NCBI GenBank assembly: GCA_900074725.1
Contig: LT598456.1
Location: 565,488-629,487, forward strand
Reading direction: 5' to 3'
Length of the DNA: 64,000 nucleotides
Source: Lachancea dasiensis
Lineage: Eukaryota; Ascomycota; Saccharomycetes; Saccharomycetales; Saccharomycetaceae
Part shown: in pieces, positions 49,651-61,430 of the stretch
Layout: each line of letters begins with the position of its first letter
Position numbering within the stretch: position 1 is the stretch's first letter
Made by a program: the position numbers and the translations under genes
The notes under the pieces: model-generated
Database searches by the model: none
Seen by the model: only the letters and a program-made list of their open reading frames with translations
Told to the model about the DNA's origin: nothing

Positions 49651-51942
49651 ATGTTGACAATTGAAGATTTCATTGAATTACAAATTCCTTCTGTGATCTA
49701 TAAGGATGATTGTGGGTACTGTTTCGAGAATATGTACAATGAGGATGTGTCTACGTCGCATTGCTTGAATGTGTGCTTGAAGTGTTTCCAGAGTTTTTGT
49801 GCTGACCATGCCGATCTGCATCAGAGTGTCACCCACACAGAGCTAAATGATTGCCATGACTTTTACTTGAACTTGAGGAAGGTAAAAAAACCCGATGCCA
49901 AGGAGCCGATCGAGAAAAAGCTGAAGCTTGAAATCACAGAGAAGAGCGAAGACGAAACCTACGACGTGTATTGGAGTCTTCTCGATGGCTCCCGAATACT
50001 GGCGGATTATCGGGCCCCTAATTTGGACACCAAGGTTTTGAATAAAGTGAACCAAATCTTGCGAGCCCAATCCACCAACTTCCAGCAAATGGCCAGCTCA
50101 TGGCAGCTGGAGTTCAGGCCTTGTAAGCATGTAGAGTCGTACGAACTTCCTCAAGGGAATGCAGAAACTATAGGAGGGAACTGTGCAGAGTGTAGTCTCA
50201 CCCAAAATTTGTGGTTGTGCCTACATTGCGGCCATTTGGGTTGCGGGAGACAACAGGTAGGAATCGAAGGTCAATCTCACGCGTTGAAACATTTTGAAAA
50301 CCATCCAGATCATGCATTGGCTGTCAAGCTGGGCTCGTTGAGTAATTCGTCCTCAGATGTTTACTGTTATTCGTGTGACGATGAGGTCCAGATCGCCGAC
50401 CTTGACAAATGGGTTAAGCTGCTAGCGCATTGGGGGATCAATATCCAAGATAAAGTAGCACAGGAAAAGACTCTGGTTGAACTGCAAGTTGAACAGAATA
50501 TGAACTGGGATTTTCAAATGGTCGACTCACAGGGCCACGAGTTGGCCCACCTCAAGAGTTCTAAGGAGTACGGGTGCGGGTTGATAAATTTGGGAAATTC
50601 GTGCTACATGAACTCTGTGCTCCAATGTTTGATGAACGGCGGCGTATCTGGCTGGTCACTAGATCAGCTGGGTGATTTCCCTCGGAACGTTGTGTATGTG
50701 TCCACCAATTTGAAATGTCAACTCCTCAAGTTACGGAATGCATTTACCTTAGAACCAGCCAAATATCCCCATGGTATAAGGCCTTCAACTTTCAAGAATT
50801 GCATTGGAGGTAGGCATGAAGAATTTAGTTCTGGAAGGCAACAAGACGCTTTGGAATTCTTTTCATATTTCACTGATCTACTTGATAGCAAAGCTTTTGA
50901 TGGAATGCCAAACAATGTAAATGATCTAATGCGCTTTAATGTTCAAGACAGGATTGAGTGCCAGAAATGTCACGGTGTGAAGTATTCTACTCAGACTGCA
51001 GATTACTTACAGGTACCTTTACATGATAGTGCTGAACCCCAACAGCTTCTTGACAGAATATGTGATTATTTCAAAGGAGAGGAAGTCAGTTTCACGTGTC
51101 CTACTTGCGACGAAACTGTCAATGCTGTGAAGTCATCAGGATTCAAGTCCTTTCCTGGTACTTTGGTCGTGAGTCCAACCAGAATCAAGCTGAATAATTG
51201 GATTCCTACCAAGACCTCTCAAGAGCTCTTATTTCCCGGGCTGGATGCATCTGATAGAGGTACTCTGCACTTGGCTAGCCTCAAATCTGCGGGTTTCAAC
51301 AGTGAAACAGAACATTTGTTGCCAGAAGACAACTCGAACGCAAATTTCACCCCCGAAGCTTCGTGCATGGCTCAGCTTTCAGAAATGGGCTTTTCTGAAA
51401 ATGCCGCCGTGAGAGCTTTATACTACACGGACAATAAGGGTACGGAGGATGCTATGAATTGGCTTTTCGAGCACGTCGAAGATCCTGATCTCAACGAGCC
51501 CTTCGTGGTTCCTGCTACGAAGAACACCGAGGAGGACTTTAATGAGCGTCATCTTGAGGACATGATTTCCATGGGTCTCGATCCGAAACTGTGTCGTAGG
51601 GCACTTTGCTTGAATCATGGCGATGTCACTGCCAGTATCGAGTGGGTCTTCAGCCACTTGGACGACGGTATCCAAGATGCGCAACCAGAAGTATCTAAAT
51701 GCGAAATGAAGAACCATGGGTGCACAGATGGGAAATTTACAAACTACTCACTAAAAGCTGTCGTTTGTCACAAGGGCACTTCCGTTCAGTCTGGCCATTA
51801 TGTGGTATTTATCAAGAAGCAAGTTGATGAAGAAATCAAATGGGTTCTTTACAATGACGAAAGGATTGTGGTTGCTGATGATCCTGCTAACTTGGAAGAA
51901 CTCAAAAAGAACGCTTACATCCTCTTCTTCAACCGATGTTGA
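49651..51942 (+). CDS. UBP14: Ubiquitin-specific protease Ubp14
   Basis: A 763-residue orthologue of S. cerevisiae Ubp14 and human USP5. It has two zinc-finger UBP-like regions (about 18-60 and 150-235, the latter with WLCLHCGHLGCGR), the catalytic C318 in LGNSCYMNSVLQ, the catalytic H716 in SGHYVVF, and two UBA domains inserted between (about 568-608 and 635-670, each beginning with a MGF/MGL motif). The enzyme disassembles unanchored polyubiquitin chains and so keeps proteasomes free. The start is the first ATG and gives family length. Confidence 0.96.
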   Translation: MLTIEDFIELQIPSVIYKDDCGYCFENMYNEDVSTSHCLNVCLKCFQSFCADHADLHQSVTHTELNDCHDFYLNLRKVKKPDAKEPIEKKLKLEITEKSEDETYDVYWSLLDGSRILADYRAPNLDTKVLNKVNQILRAQSTNFQQMASSWQLEFRPCKHVESYELPQGNAETIGGNCAECSLTQNLWLCLHCGHLGCGRQQVGIEGQSHALKHFENHPDHALAVKLGSLSNSSSDVYCYSCDDEVQIADLDKWVKLLAHWGINIQDKVAQEKTLVELQVEQNMNWDFQMVDSQGHELAHLKSSKEYGCGLINLGNSCYMNSVLQCLMNGGVSGWSLDQLGDFPRNVVYVSTNLKCQLLKLRNAFTLEPAKYPHGIRPSTFKNCIGGRHEEFSSGRQQDALEFFSYFTDLLDSKAFDGMPNNVNDLMRFNVQDRIECQKCHGVKYSTQTADYLQVPLHDSAEPQQLLDRICDYFKGEEVSFTCPTCDETVNAVKSSGFKSFPGTLVVSPTRIKLNNWIPTKTSQELLFPGLDASDRGTLHLASLKSAGFNSETEHLLPEDNSNANFTPEASCMAQLSEMGFSENAAVRALYYTDNKGTEDAMNWLFEHVEDPDLNEPFVVPATKNTEEDFNERHLEDMISMGLDPKLCRRALCLNHGDVTASIEWVFSHLDDGIQDAQPEVSKCEMKNHGCTDGKFTNYSLKAVVCHKGTSVQSGHYVVFIKKQVDEEIKWVLYNDERIVVADDPANLEELKKNAYILFFNRC

Positions 51943-52102
51943 ACTGGATAAGGTGAATCTGTCAGTCATCAAATATCACCAGGAACGAAGTTCATGAATC
52001 TGAAACCTGGTATATAAAGCTGAAGGGCTGAAGCAGACATCGACCTCATTGAAAAGTTCAAGCAAGCTCTAGTGCGTTATAGTTTTGAATTTCAAAGTTT
52101 CA

Positions 52103-53102
52103 ATGGATAACAAACAAACGTCGCAATCGATCCGCTATCCTGAGCACGTATGTTCCAGAATATTTGACAAGACACGTTTTCGATCGAGCTTTTTACTGAC
52201 ACTTATTTCCAATTTAGCCTCATACGAGCTCAGATTGGAAATTCATGACCACTCACGATGTTGGACACGGACTGGACTTATCGCTAGCTAGCTTGGCTTT
52301 TGGGACTAGCGAAAGCGCCAAAAACATGATCGGCGCTAGCACTGCAATGTCCTACAACAGTGGTACAGTGGGTCAGGAGCCCAATTTCATTGGTGCAAAA
52401 GCATCTCTAAAGCCTTTGCTCAAGGGCTCTAGTGGAGGCGGCAATTATTGTTGGAACACTGAACAGCCGGATGTGAAAATGGGTCATGGCAATACCACGG
52501 GCACACTAACTACAAACAGTGTTATGGATACCTCTTTGAATACCGTAAGCTCAGACTATAACACGACATGTGGGTTGTCCGGGAACTTGGAAACATACAA
52601 TTCCATGCAGCTAGAATTGCAGCTAAAAGAAACTCAAATAGAATCCCTGGAGTCAGAAATCCAGACATTCAAGCAGCTATTCAATCAGGGCTTTTCCCTT
52701 AAACAAGAACACGATGAGCATGTGCTGTCTGGGCCGCTTGAAAGTTTTCCAACGGAAATTCCCGCCAGTCTGGATGCTATTTTTCACACTCTGTCGCGAA
52801 CTTTGACCTCTAAGGAAAAGGAGCTTGAAGAAACCAAATTGAGGCTTGAAAGTCTCATAACCGCCATTGCTCTTAACCCGTCGAATGCTGTCACAAAAAT
52901 GGGGAGGTACGATGAAGAAGCTCTTGCTCATAAGATGGTGAATCGGCTGGAAATGTTAACGAAAGAAAACAAAGAAATGGCCCAGATGTTGGGGTACGGT
53001 AGATCCAAGGAATTGCAGATCGAATTAGAATTGCTGAAGAAGGAAAATCAGGAACTGAAACGTAAAATTCTTTTGCCTGAGCGAAAGGCACTCAAGAGGT
53101 GA
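52103..53102 (+). CDS. MUM2: Mum2, WTAP-like subunit of the meiotic mRNA methylation complex, two exons
   Basis: The large frame from 52245 encodes a coiled-coil protein ([18 protein letters not shown], about residue 150) corresponding to S. cerevisiae Mum2 (YBR057C), which acts with Ime4 and Slz1 in N6-adenosine methylation during meiosis and is related to WTAP. The sequence shows a small upstream exon: ATG 52103 to 52147 (15 codons, [15 protein letters not shown]), then a 70-base intron, then 52218 onward in the same frame. Splicing gives 309 residues; without it the first ATG would be 52245 (285 residues). UBP14 upstream and ARO3 downstream fit synteny. Function from family and position; the intron is called from splice signals. 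Confidence 0.8.
52148..52217 (+). other. Predicted spliceosomal intron in MUM2
   Basis: The 5' splice site gtatgt is at 52148-52153, a branch sequence tactgac at 52194-52200, and the 3' splice site tttag ends at 52217. Exon 1 is 45 bases and the joined frame stays open. All three signals match the yeast consensus with one branch-site deviation (tactaac expected). Confidence 0.72.
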
Positions 53103-53283
53103 GTCTAGTGACCACTTAGCTCGCGCTTTTACACGGCAAGGATGGGTCTTGCTCAACGTCATATCCCATTTGAAGTCCAAACTACAAATTTTGCTAAGTA
53201 GTATACTCAAAATAACAATTCATTCATTTCGATTAAAGTTTAAAAAAATACAAGTATTTGTGATGGCCTCCAATCGGGCCTGG

Positions 53284-54833
<1,550 letters not shown>

Positions 54834-54905
54834 AGGTCCTACCCGGATTCGAACCGGGGTTGCTCGGATCAAAACCGAGAGTGATAACCACTACACTATA
54901 GAACC
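54834..54905 (-). tRNA. tRNA-Gln (UUG)
   Basis: Reading the minus strand, a 72-base cloverleaf folds with a 7-bp acceptor stem (GGTTCTA with TAGGACC, one G-U), a D arm, an anticodon stem CTCGG/CCGAG enclosing loop TTTTGAT (anticodon TTG), and a T arm CCCGG-TTCGAAT-CCGGG. Discriminator base is T. There is no intron. The body is nearly the S. cerevisiae tQ(UUG) sequence, and copies of that gene also lie near YBR056W. A run of A bases on the plus strand just left (54821-54828) is the T-rich Pol III terminator. Confidence 0.97.
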
Positions 54906-55066
54906 GAAGTTCGGAAATCGGCTTCTTCAATGTACACCTGGAACATAGTCACAAGTCAGATGATTTATTTACTCAGCACGTGACCAATACGCTAGCTGGA
55001 ACCTTGGCCCTCGCTCTCGCAAGTGCTTCTTCTCATCCGTTGACTTCGACTAAACGCCTACAGACT

Positions 55067-56548
55067 TTAGTACTTATTGAAATTCGCCAGTCCCTGTTGG
55101 TAACCTTGCTCCCACTCCCAGACGAAGGAGCTGTCGCCTTTTGCGGCCACGTGTTGGGCCTTGCGGAGCGACGTGAAATAATGGGTTCTGCCCACTCGGG
55201 AATGGTCGAATTCGTTGAAAGCAGCTACGTCTGCCACAGCCGCCTGTAGCCCTTCCTCGAAGCGCCAATGTTCGAATTTATCTCCCTTGTCCTTCCAATA
55301 CGCTGCGTGGCCGTCGACGATATGCTGCAGTTTGCCGTCGTCAGTGGCCGGGTCCACACGTGGCCTGCGAGGTATGCAATTCTTCTCAACCATCGGCCGG
55401 AAACCCCATTCACCGCCGTCGCCCTCTTGGAACTTGAAGGTCCAGAAAAACCAACCCCAGCTGGCTTGGTCCTGGAAGACTTGTGTCTGCTTTTGGCCGA
55501 ATTTTGCAACACACTCGTCGCGCGACTCCTTCGTTTTGTCCCATGTCTGGCCGTCTAAAACGCACGAGAACTCGCCCACCATGTAGTCAGCCTTGTCAGA
55601 GGAGAGATTGAGCGACTTGGATAGATCGTCTGTGATTTGCTTGGCATTTTTCTTCTTGTCGTCGTCTGAGAAACACCTGTAGACATGCGAGTCGATGACT
55701 ACACTGTTCGTCAGTTTCTTGTCCTCCAACCAGTCAGCCCACTGACCAGGCCACCATCCGTCTGAAATAACCACGGGCAAGCTGTCGTCGATCTTTTGCA
55801 CGGCTTGGATAGCCTTTGCGTAGAATTTCTTTTCCGCTTTCGCCGAGTCACTGAAGGCCGCCTCATTGACCACCTGCAAACCTATAACATTTTCGTTTGG
55901 CTGGCAGACATCTTTGACTATGAACGGAATCACGTCGTCGACCAAAGACGTGACAAAATCCGAGCTGGCAAAAAATTTCGCCTGGCCCCCGTTACTCTCC
56001 CCTGAATGGTCGTCGTTGTTGGCCCCGCCAGGAAGCCCATGGATGTCAACCAACACACCAATCTTATGGTCCGCGGCTTTTTTTATCACGGAGCGCACTG
56101 CGTCCCATGGCTTGGCTGCCTTGTATACGTCTTTCAAGTCGTGGAACTTCATTCCAGACGTGATGAAACGGCCGTTGTCGACGTGCCAGTACCCTATAGG
56201 CAAACGTATCGCTGTTACGCCAGCCTCCTTCTGAAGCCACTCCCAATCCTGGTCCGAAGCGTAATTGCTATAATGCTCCTGCAGCTTCTTGGCCACTTCA
56301 TCGGTTGAGCTCTTGGCAGCCAGCGCGCCAACCGCCTCGTGTTCGTTACCGCCTCCTTCAGAAAACAGATCGTGGTAAATGTAGCTTTCTTGCACAAACA
56401 TCGACCCAAAATTCACTCCATAATTGTACCTATTACGATAAATATCCCTCCTGGAAAGTCCATCGGATTTCCCCATATCCGGCACATTCTCCTCTTTCTT
56501 GTTGGATATTTTCAGTTTTTCAACTTTATGCTTCAGTTTGTCCAACAT
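55067..56548 (-). CDS. GH5 exo-beta-1,3-glucanase-like protein (YBR056W orthologue)
   Basis: A 493-residue glycoside hydrolase family 5 protein similar to S. cerevisiae YBR056W (501 residues). The (beta/alpha)8 signature includes YNYGVNFGSMFV near the start, GVTAIRLPIGYWHV (about 110-123), and VVNEAAFSDSAK (about 225-236), which carries the acid/base Glu position of NEP-type motifs. The second active-site Glu is likely in VGEFSCVLDG (about 322-331). No secretion signal is visible; the N-terminus is Lys-rich. YBR056W has been found in the mitochondrial intermembrane space. Substrate unknown. Confidence 0.88.
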   Translation of the reverse strand: MLDKLKHKVEKLKISNKKEENVPDMGKSDGLSRRDIYRNRYNYGVNFGSMFVQESYIYHDLFSEGGGNEHEAVGALAAKSSTDEVAKKLQEHYSNYASDQDWEWLQKEAGVTAIRLPIGYWHVDNGRFITSGMKFHDLKDVYKAAKPWDAVRSVIKKAADHKIGVLVDIHGLPGGANNDDHSGESNGGQAKFFASSDFVTSLVDDVIPFIVKDVCQPNENVIGLQVVNEAAFSDSAKAEKKFYAKAIQAVQKIDDSLPVVISDGWWPGQWADWLEDKKLTNSVVIDSHVYRCFSDDDKKKNAKQITDDLSKSLNLSSDKADYMVGEFSCVLDGQTWDKTKESRDECVAKFGQKQTQVFQDQASWGWFFWTFKFQEGDGGEWGFRPMVEKNCIPRRPRVDPATDDGKLQHIVDGHAAYWKDKGDKFEHWRFEEGLQAAVADVAAFNEFDHSRVGRTHYFTSLRKAQHVAAKGDSSFVWEWEQGYQQGLANFNKY

Positions 56549-57599
56549 AAGTACTGTAATGAATCAATTTTAATTGCTAGGATGATAATGAAGTACACTC
56601 AAATACGAACAGTAGAGAACTAGCTTCTGGGTGTGTCCATGCGTGAGATGGGCATCTTCCCTTAAATTTGAACCTCTTTATATATGCTATATATTAATGG
56701 CAATATCATGTCCGTCCAAGATGCCACCCAACGTAGGTTACTCGAGAGCAAAGCAAGCGGACGAGAGGCTTTGAACACTAGAGACTTCAGGCCATAGCTC
56801 AAGAACCTTTAAGGCGATATACGAAATGATTACCAGCGGGTGCTGTTTACAATTTTGAGAGCAAAAATTGGACGTTGCAGGGTCCCTGTGATAGAGATCT
56901 TTGCCGTGGGCAGTCAGTGGCATCCCTCACCGGATCAAGTGGGCGTAAGCAGTGGTTAGCTTACTAACCTTCTCACTGGCTGTTCGCTCAAAAATTCTGA
57001 GTTATCATAGTAGTATTCCAATAATAAATTTAGAGCATGTAAAGCATCTTCTGGGTACCGTCCCCTCTGTGATTATTGGTATTTACACAGAATCATGCAA
57101 GGGATAATGCAGGTAGTCCAATGACTCGTTTGACCGAGCTGTAGAACGATAAAATGACTACTTAGGCTAGGCTACTCCTTCCCTTTTCTTGTGGACTACA
57201 TTGGTTTACCTGACGCCACTTATATCACTTGGTACTATTCTGTCTCTTGGTAGATACTACGCTACTAAAACAGGACGAGATCACTACCATTAGACAGTTC
57301 CAACAGTATTCGACTACTTTGGAGAAAGTGCTTAGTGTGTAGTCCACGATTTCAATGAAAGGCATTCCATACTTTTCTGTCATTCTTCGTACCACTATGC
57401 AGCTTAGCGCAATATCAAACGCGCATGAGCTAGGCCCATTTTCACCATCCCATAGTCACTAGCAAATCCTCGAGGGACGAGTGACGTCGCGTAGTCAAGA
57501 TGCTTATCGAGTGTTGACTGACCCGGGCAATGATGATCGTTCATCTGTTCGCTTTCCATTTGTAGAGACTACTTCTGAAGTGTCAGCGTTATATAAGGA
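56549..57599. other. Spacer upstream of YBR056W orthologue
   Basis: A 1.05-kb region holding the YBR056W promoter. PRP6 and YRO2, which separate YBR056W from YBR053C in S. cerevisiae, are absent. No other gene is recognised. Confidence 0.45.
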
Positions 57600-58285
57600 A
57601 ATGCAGATCGAGTCGCAGCTGACTGATATCAAGACGATTGAGGCCGCAGAGAGAGCATGGACGGTTCTCAGCCAAAAGCATAATGTAGACCCTAAAGAAC
57701 TATTCCAGCATTCGCAGGGGACAAGAACCCACGACATTTATCCAGCGGTATTTTCTACACTTGAATGAAGAATCAGATAGTGCAGGAGACCAACTGGAGC
57801 TTTCCATTGGTGGTGGCTTTCCAGAATCAGTAAGTATTATTCTTGGTGCGTCAAGGTTGTTGCAGACCCTGGATGGGCCCACCGAAGAGACTTTTGTAAC
57901 CGGAACTGGGCCATTGTGACATCTTGAGCATATATTGCTAGAACCTGGTTTGACGGTGAGGGTATTCTAAGCGGAATCGGATTACCCAAGGTTTTTATCA
58001 CAAGATTTGCTTTGACGAAGGGTAAACCGGATCCTCAGGGCTGCAACATGGCATCACCACGAGCATAGTCTTCGATGGTGCGCCTGGAGGTATTAAAGGT
58101 TAAAGATGGTTGGCGCTGTTACCGTGGGATTAACATCTTCCTATCCAAAGGAACACTCTTTGCAGCTGGTGCGGACTATGTGGTGCGGGATCTATCTGGA
58201 GTCTGTGTACTGAAAAACGCTAAGCAAGGAATTAGGCTTGAGATCAGACATTTACTGTCAGGATTCTGGTCCAGGAAAAACTGAG
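57600..58285 (+). pseudogene. Decayed DOG1/DOG2-type 2-deoxyglucose-6-phosphate phosphatase
   Basis: Fragments in all three plus-strand frames match S. cerevisiae Dog1/Dog2 (HAD-family sugar phosphatases) in order. They are ERAWTVLSQKHNVDPKELF with HSQGTRTHD (57650-57738), NWAIVTS then ARTWFDGEGIL (about 57903-57975), LPKVFITRF then GKPDPQG (57984-58044), VFDGAPGGIK (about 58068-58098), and LFAAGADYVVRDLSGV (about 58156-58203) then KNAKQGI. The catalytic N-terminal DLDGT motif is not preserved, and several stops and frameshifts separate the pieces, so no full protein can be made. The gene decayed in place between two intact housekeeping genes. An intact DOG-like gene may exist elsewhere. Confidence 0.87.
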
Positions 58286-58525
58286 CTCTTCATTCCTAAT
58301 TTGTCAGTCGCAGAGACGCTGACCATAGTGACCATTTGATATGTAAACTCGTGTATCAGCCGTATAGCAGCCGCGAAAATGTCAGAGAGCGGACGAAGAC
58401 ACCCAATAGCTCCAAATTCATTCCTTATATATATTGTTAGTTAAATCTGAAATAGAACTTGCCATCTCGGAGCTCTTCACTCAAACAAGATTGGAAATGG
58501 GGCCCCGCCTGTCGTTGGGTGAAGC

Positions 58526-59551
58526 TTAGAACGCAGGGGCAAGCTTGGAAGATGACACTTCGCCTTTCGCGTCTACGAAACCGGAGGAGACACGGAAAAG
58601 TGCACCGCTAGGCCCTGAACTGTTGCCATTAAGCACGTCCAGTGACGCCGTGGTGACAAAAAGATCTCCACCGGGGCCCAGACAACAGCAAGTAACGTTT
58701 GGCGTGTCTGGGAACACCAATTCGCGCTCTAATTTGCCGTGGTTGTCAAAGATTTGTAGCTTGTTCGTGCTGAAAACCGTACTGTAGAGAAACCCGTCCC
58801 GGAGGTCAATAACAGACCCGTCGGGCTCGGGACTCGCAAAGTCACTATTAATCTGCGCAAAGTCAATGTATTGCGACTTCTTGGATACTTGTGGAACATC
58901 ATTTTCGTAAGGCATTTGCCAGATTTTGAAGGCTAGCGAATCCGTCACGTACATAACGTCCCCAGAAGGGTTCCAGTTCACACTGTTTGGAATGTATATG
59001 CTGTCAAGGATCAAGCGTATAGTCTTACTCTTCACGTTGACGCAAAAAAGACAGCCCTCAGCCTGCTTGTTTGTGTCGACACCAACGTGGAAGTCATTCA
59101 TAACTCCGATGTAGATGTCCCCATTGGGAGCCACGTTCCCGTCATTGGATCTCAAACGGTCCCAAGCTTTACCAGATGTTTCGCGGCACGACGAATAAAG
59201 GACCTCATATTTCCATTTGCAGGACTCAAGGGAAAGACGGCCAATGCCGTATTTGCTCGCAAAGAACGCAACTTTCACGCCTTGAGGCGAATCTACTGGG
59301 AAAACTGCTCCTACCCGTTCCGGAAGCTCTGTACTGCAGGGGTATTCGCCATTGTAGTTGTGACTGTCAATCTTCACCACTTTGTGAGTATTCTTGGGCT
59401 GCTCAATGTCGGTTACAAAATGTATCTCGCTCAGAAAGATGTCTACCCAAAAAAGGGTTTTTGAGTCCTTCAAGTAGGTGACGCCTTCGCTAAGTCTGGC
59501 ACCCTTATCGTGGATGTAGGACTCAATCTTAAGCTCACTGGTTACTGCCAT
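58526..59551 (-). CDS. SMP-30/gluconolactonase-like protein (YBR053C orthologue)
   Basis: A 341-residue six-bladed beta-propeller protein like YBR053C and animal regucalcin. The metal-ligand pattern is partly visible: E in LSEGVTYL near residue 21, RSNDGNVAPNGDIYIG (about 134-149), NSVNWNPSGDVMYVTDS (about 188-204) and PDGSVIDLRDGFL. Family members are divalent-metal lactonases, acting on sugar lactones; the natural substrate here is not known. No signal peptide. The start at 59551 is a clean first ATG. Confidence 0.9.
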   Translation of the reverse strand: MAVTSELKIESYIHDKGARLSEGVTYLKDSKTLFWVDIFLSEIHFVTDIEQPKNTHKVVKIDSHNYNGEYPCSTELPERVGAVFPVDSPQGVKVAFFASKYGIGRLSLESCKWKYEVLYSSCRETSGKAWDRLRSNDGNVAPNGDIYIGVMNDFHVGVDTNKQAEGCLFCVNVKSKTIRLILDSIYIPNSVNWNPSGDVMYVTDSLAFKIWQMPYENDVPQVSKKSQYIDFAQINSDFASPEPDGSVIDLRDGFLYSTVFSTNKLQIFDNHGKLERELVFPDTPNVTCCCLGPGGDLFVTTASLDVLNGNSSGPSGALFRVSSGFVDAKGEVSSSKLAPAF

Positions 59552-59918
59552 TTTTGAATGACTATCTAGAAGATTGTCGAGATAGTTTGTACTAATAGGG
59601 CTCGGGTCTCTTGTTGCTCACACCATGCAAGTTGGAATACACTATATATATATTTATATATGAAATGTATGAGAGGCACATGAACAAGCACCACAGCTTT
59701 TGCTATATTCAATATGTAAACAAGTTGGGTGAGTGACGGGTTAGGCGATTGAACTACTGTCATCCCGTCCATATCCAGTAGTTTTCGTTATGACACTTCC
59801 CTGTCTAAGTCTCTGAACACAAGCTTTAAGCTTGAATAGCCAACAATCGTACTCAAAAAACAAAATCTCTTGCGAAATCTATCATATGCAACAAATTCTT
59901 ACTATTATCTACATTCAT
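59552..59918. promoter_or_regulatory. Upstream region of the YBR053C orthologue
   Basis: A 367-base spacer with a TATATATATA tract near 59643-59658. It also contains the MATE gene 3' end. No gene seen. Confidence 0.45.
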
Positions 59919-61430
59919 CTATTCGGTAGCTTCTTCGAAGTCATTGCTTACTTCACTCTTGTGCAGCAAGTGTGAGTCGTGAATAATACGAGACCAATCC
60001 GACAACCACACACAGTAAACTTCTCCAATGGCCAGCACGAATATGCCGCAACCTAACCCGATCCAAAAACCCTTGATCTCCAAGGAAGTGTGAAATCCCA
60101 AGATCATGGCTGCAGGGATACCGACAACATAATACGCCACGATGTTTAGAATCCCACCCAGTCTCTGGCGGCCCTGTGCTCGGAGGATACCAGCTGAAAG
60201 AACGTTGAATACGTCCGCAAACTGGTTGACAGCTATGATGGGCAGAATCTCGGAAGCAAGTTTGACAACGCCTTCGTCTTTACTGAAGAAGGCGGACACC
60301 CGGTGTCTGCCCAGGACCAAGAAAGCGAAATTGGATACTGCGAGGATGCCCCCAATCTGGACCAGTACTGTCCTAGCTGCTATCTTACAGTCTTGGATTT
60401 GTTTCTTGCCGATATGGTACGCGATTCGGTTGGAAGCTGCGACGCCCGTCGAAAAGGGCACCTGGAACGTCAGCGTTTGCACGGAAGCGACAATGGACTG
60501 CGCAGCCAGCGCATCGGTTCCGAACTTGGCTGCGAGCACCGTGAGAGACTCAAAGGCCAAGAACTCGGCCTCTATCATGATGATACCGGGCACAGCTAGC
60601 GAAACCATGGTGCCCCATTGCGAAAAGATGGGCCTCCAGTTGGAGATCGGGTTCCAGCACTCCCGTTCGCCATTTTTGCCCTGCAAATACCAGATACATG
60701 CAGCAATAGATGCACCCATCAGGGTGAACGTCAGGGCTGTAGCTATAGGCGCTCCAATGTATCCCATTTTAAGCCGGAACACCAACACGTAATTCAGAAC
60801 CGCGTTCAGAGGTGCGCACACGAAAAGAATATACTGGCCCGTGGTGAAATCGTTTTGGGCTTGCAAGTATTTCTTTCCACACTCGAACACCACATACCCC
60901 GGGATACTTGCCACCATCACACGCAGAAATCGAGCTGCAATGATCACCAATCTGGGGTCATCCACCATAAATCGCAACACATCCGCTGAGAACCACCACA
61001 GCAGCGCGACGGGTACAGCAACAAGCATGCTGATCGCCAAGCACCTCTGCAGATACAACCCCACCAGCTGGTACCGCTTACTACCGTACGCCTGTGGGCA
61101 CAGTGTATCCAGACATGTGGCCAGGCCTTGGAAAACAGCAGAGGTAGCCGCAAACGTCACATTTGCCAGAGAAACACCACCCAAATCCAGGGCATTGAGC
61201 TGGCCCACCGACACTACCGTCATAAATGAAAGCGACATCTGCAGCAGGAACGTCACCATCAAAGGACTGGCATTACGCCCAATTTCCCGAAACTCCCATT
61301 TTGACGTCGTCGATGCGCCTATTTCCACACATGTCAATCCGTCGCTATCCGTGCTAATCACCGCATCTGCACCTCGAGGGATAGACCCATAACCACCGTC
61401 CATGTCGGAGTCTCTATTTTCTAGACTCAT
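59919..61430 (-). CDS. MATE-family multidrug/organic cation exporter
   Basis: A 503-residue polytopic membrane protein with about 12 hydrophobic helices in two halves (two MatE domains, about 55-215 and 280-445). The QAYGSKRYQLVGLYLQR segment (about 112-128) is the family signature, with CPQAYG. It resembles S. cerevisiae YDR338C and Erc1. Members export cations or drugs in exchange for protons or sodium; Erc1 is linked to ethionine resistance. One GTG codon precedes the ATG at 61430 and is not used. It is divergent from the ureohydrolase gene. Confidence 0.9.
   Translation of the reverse strand: MSLENRDSDMDGGYGSIPRGADAVISTDSDGLTCVEIGASTTSKWEFREIGRNASPLMVTFLLQMSLSFMTVVSVGQLNALDLGGVSLANVTFAATSAVFQGLATCLDTLCPQAYGSKRYQLVGLYLQRCLAISMLVAVPVALLWWFSADVLRFMVDDPRLVIIAARFLRVMVASIPGYVVFECGKKYLQAQNDFTTGQYILFVCAPLNAVLNYVLVFRLKMGYIGAPIATALTFTLMGASIAACIWYLQGKNGERECWNPISNWRPIFSQWGTMVSLAVPGIIMIEAEFLAFESLTVLAAKFGTDALAAQSIVASVQTLTFQVPFSTGVAASNRIAYHIGKKQIQDCKIAARTVLVQIGGILAVSNFAFLVLGRHRVSAFFSKDEGVVKLASEILPIIAVNQFADVFNVLSAGILRAQGRQRLGGILNIVAYYVVGIPAAMILGFHTSLEIKGFWIGLGCGIFVLAIGEVYCVWLSDWSRIIHDSHLLHKSEVSNDFEEATE

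Noticed and set aside
56960-56975. TACTAAC word in the YBR056W upstream region
   Set aside because: No gene on that strand needs an intron there and no 5' splice site matches.
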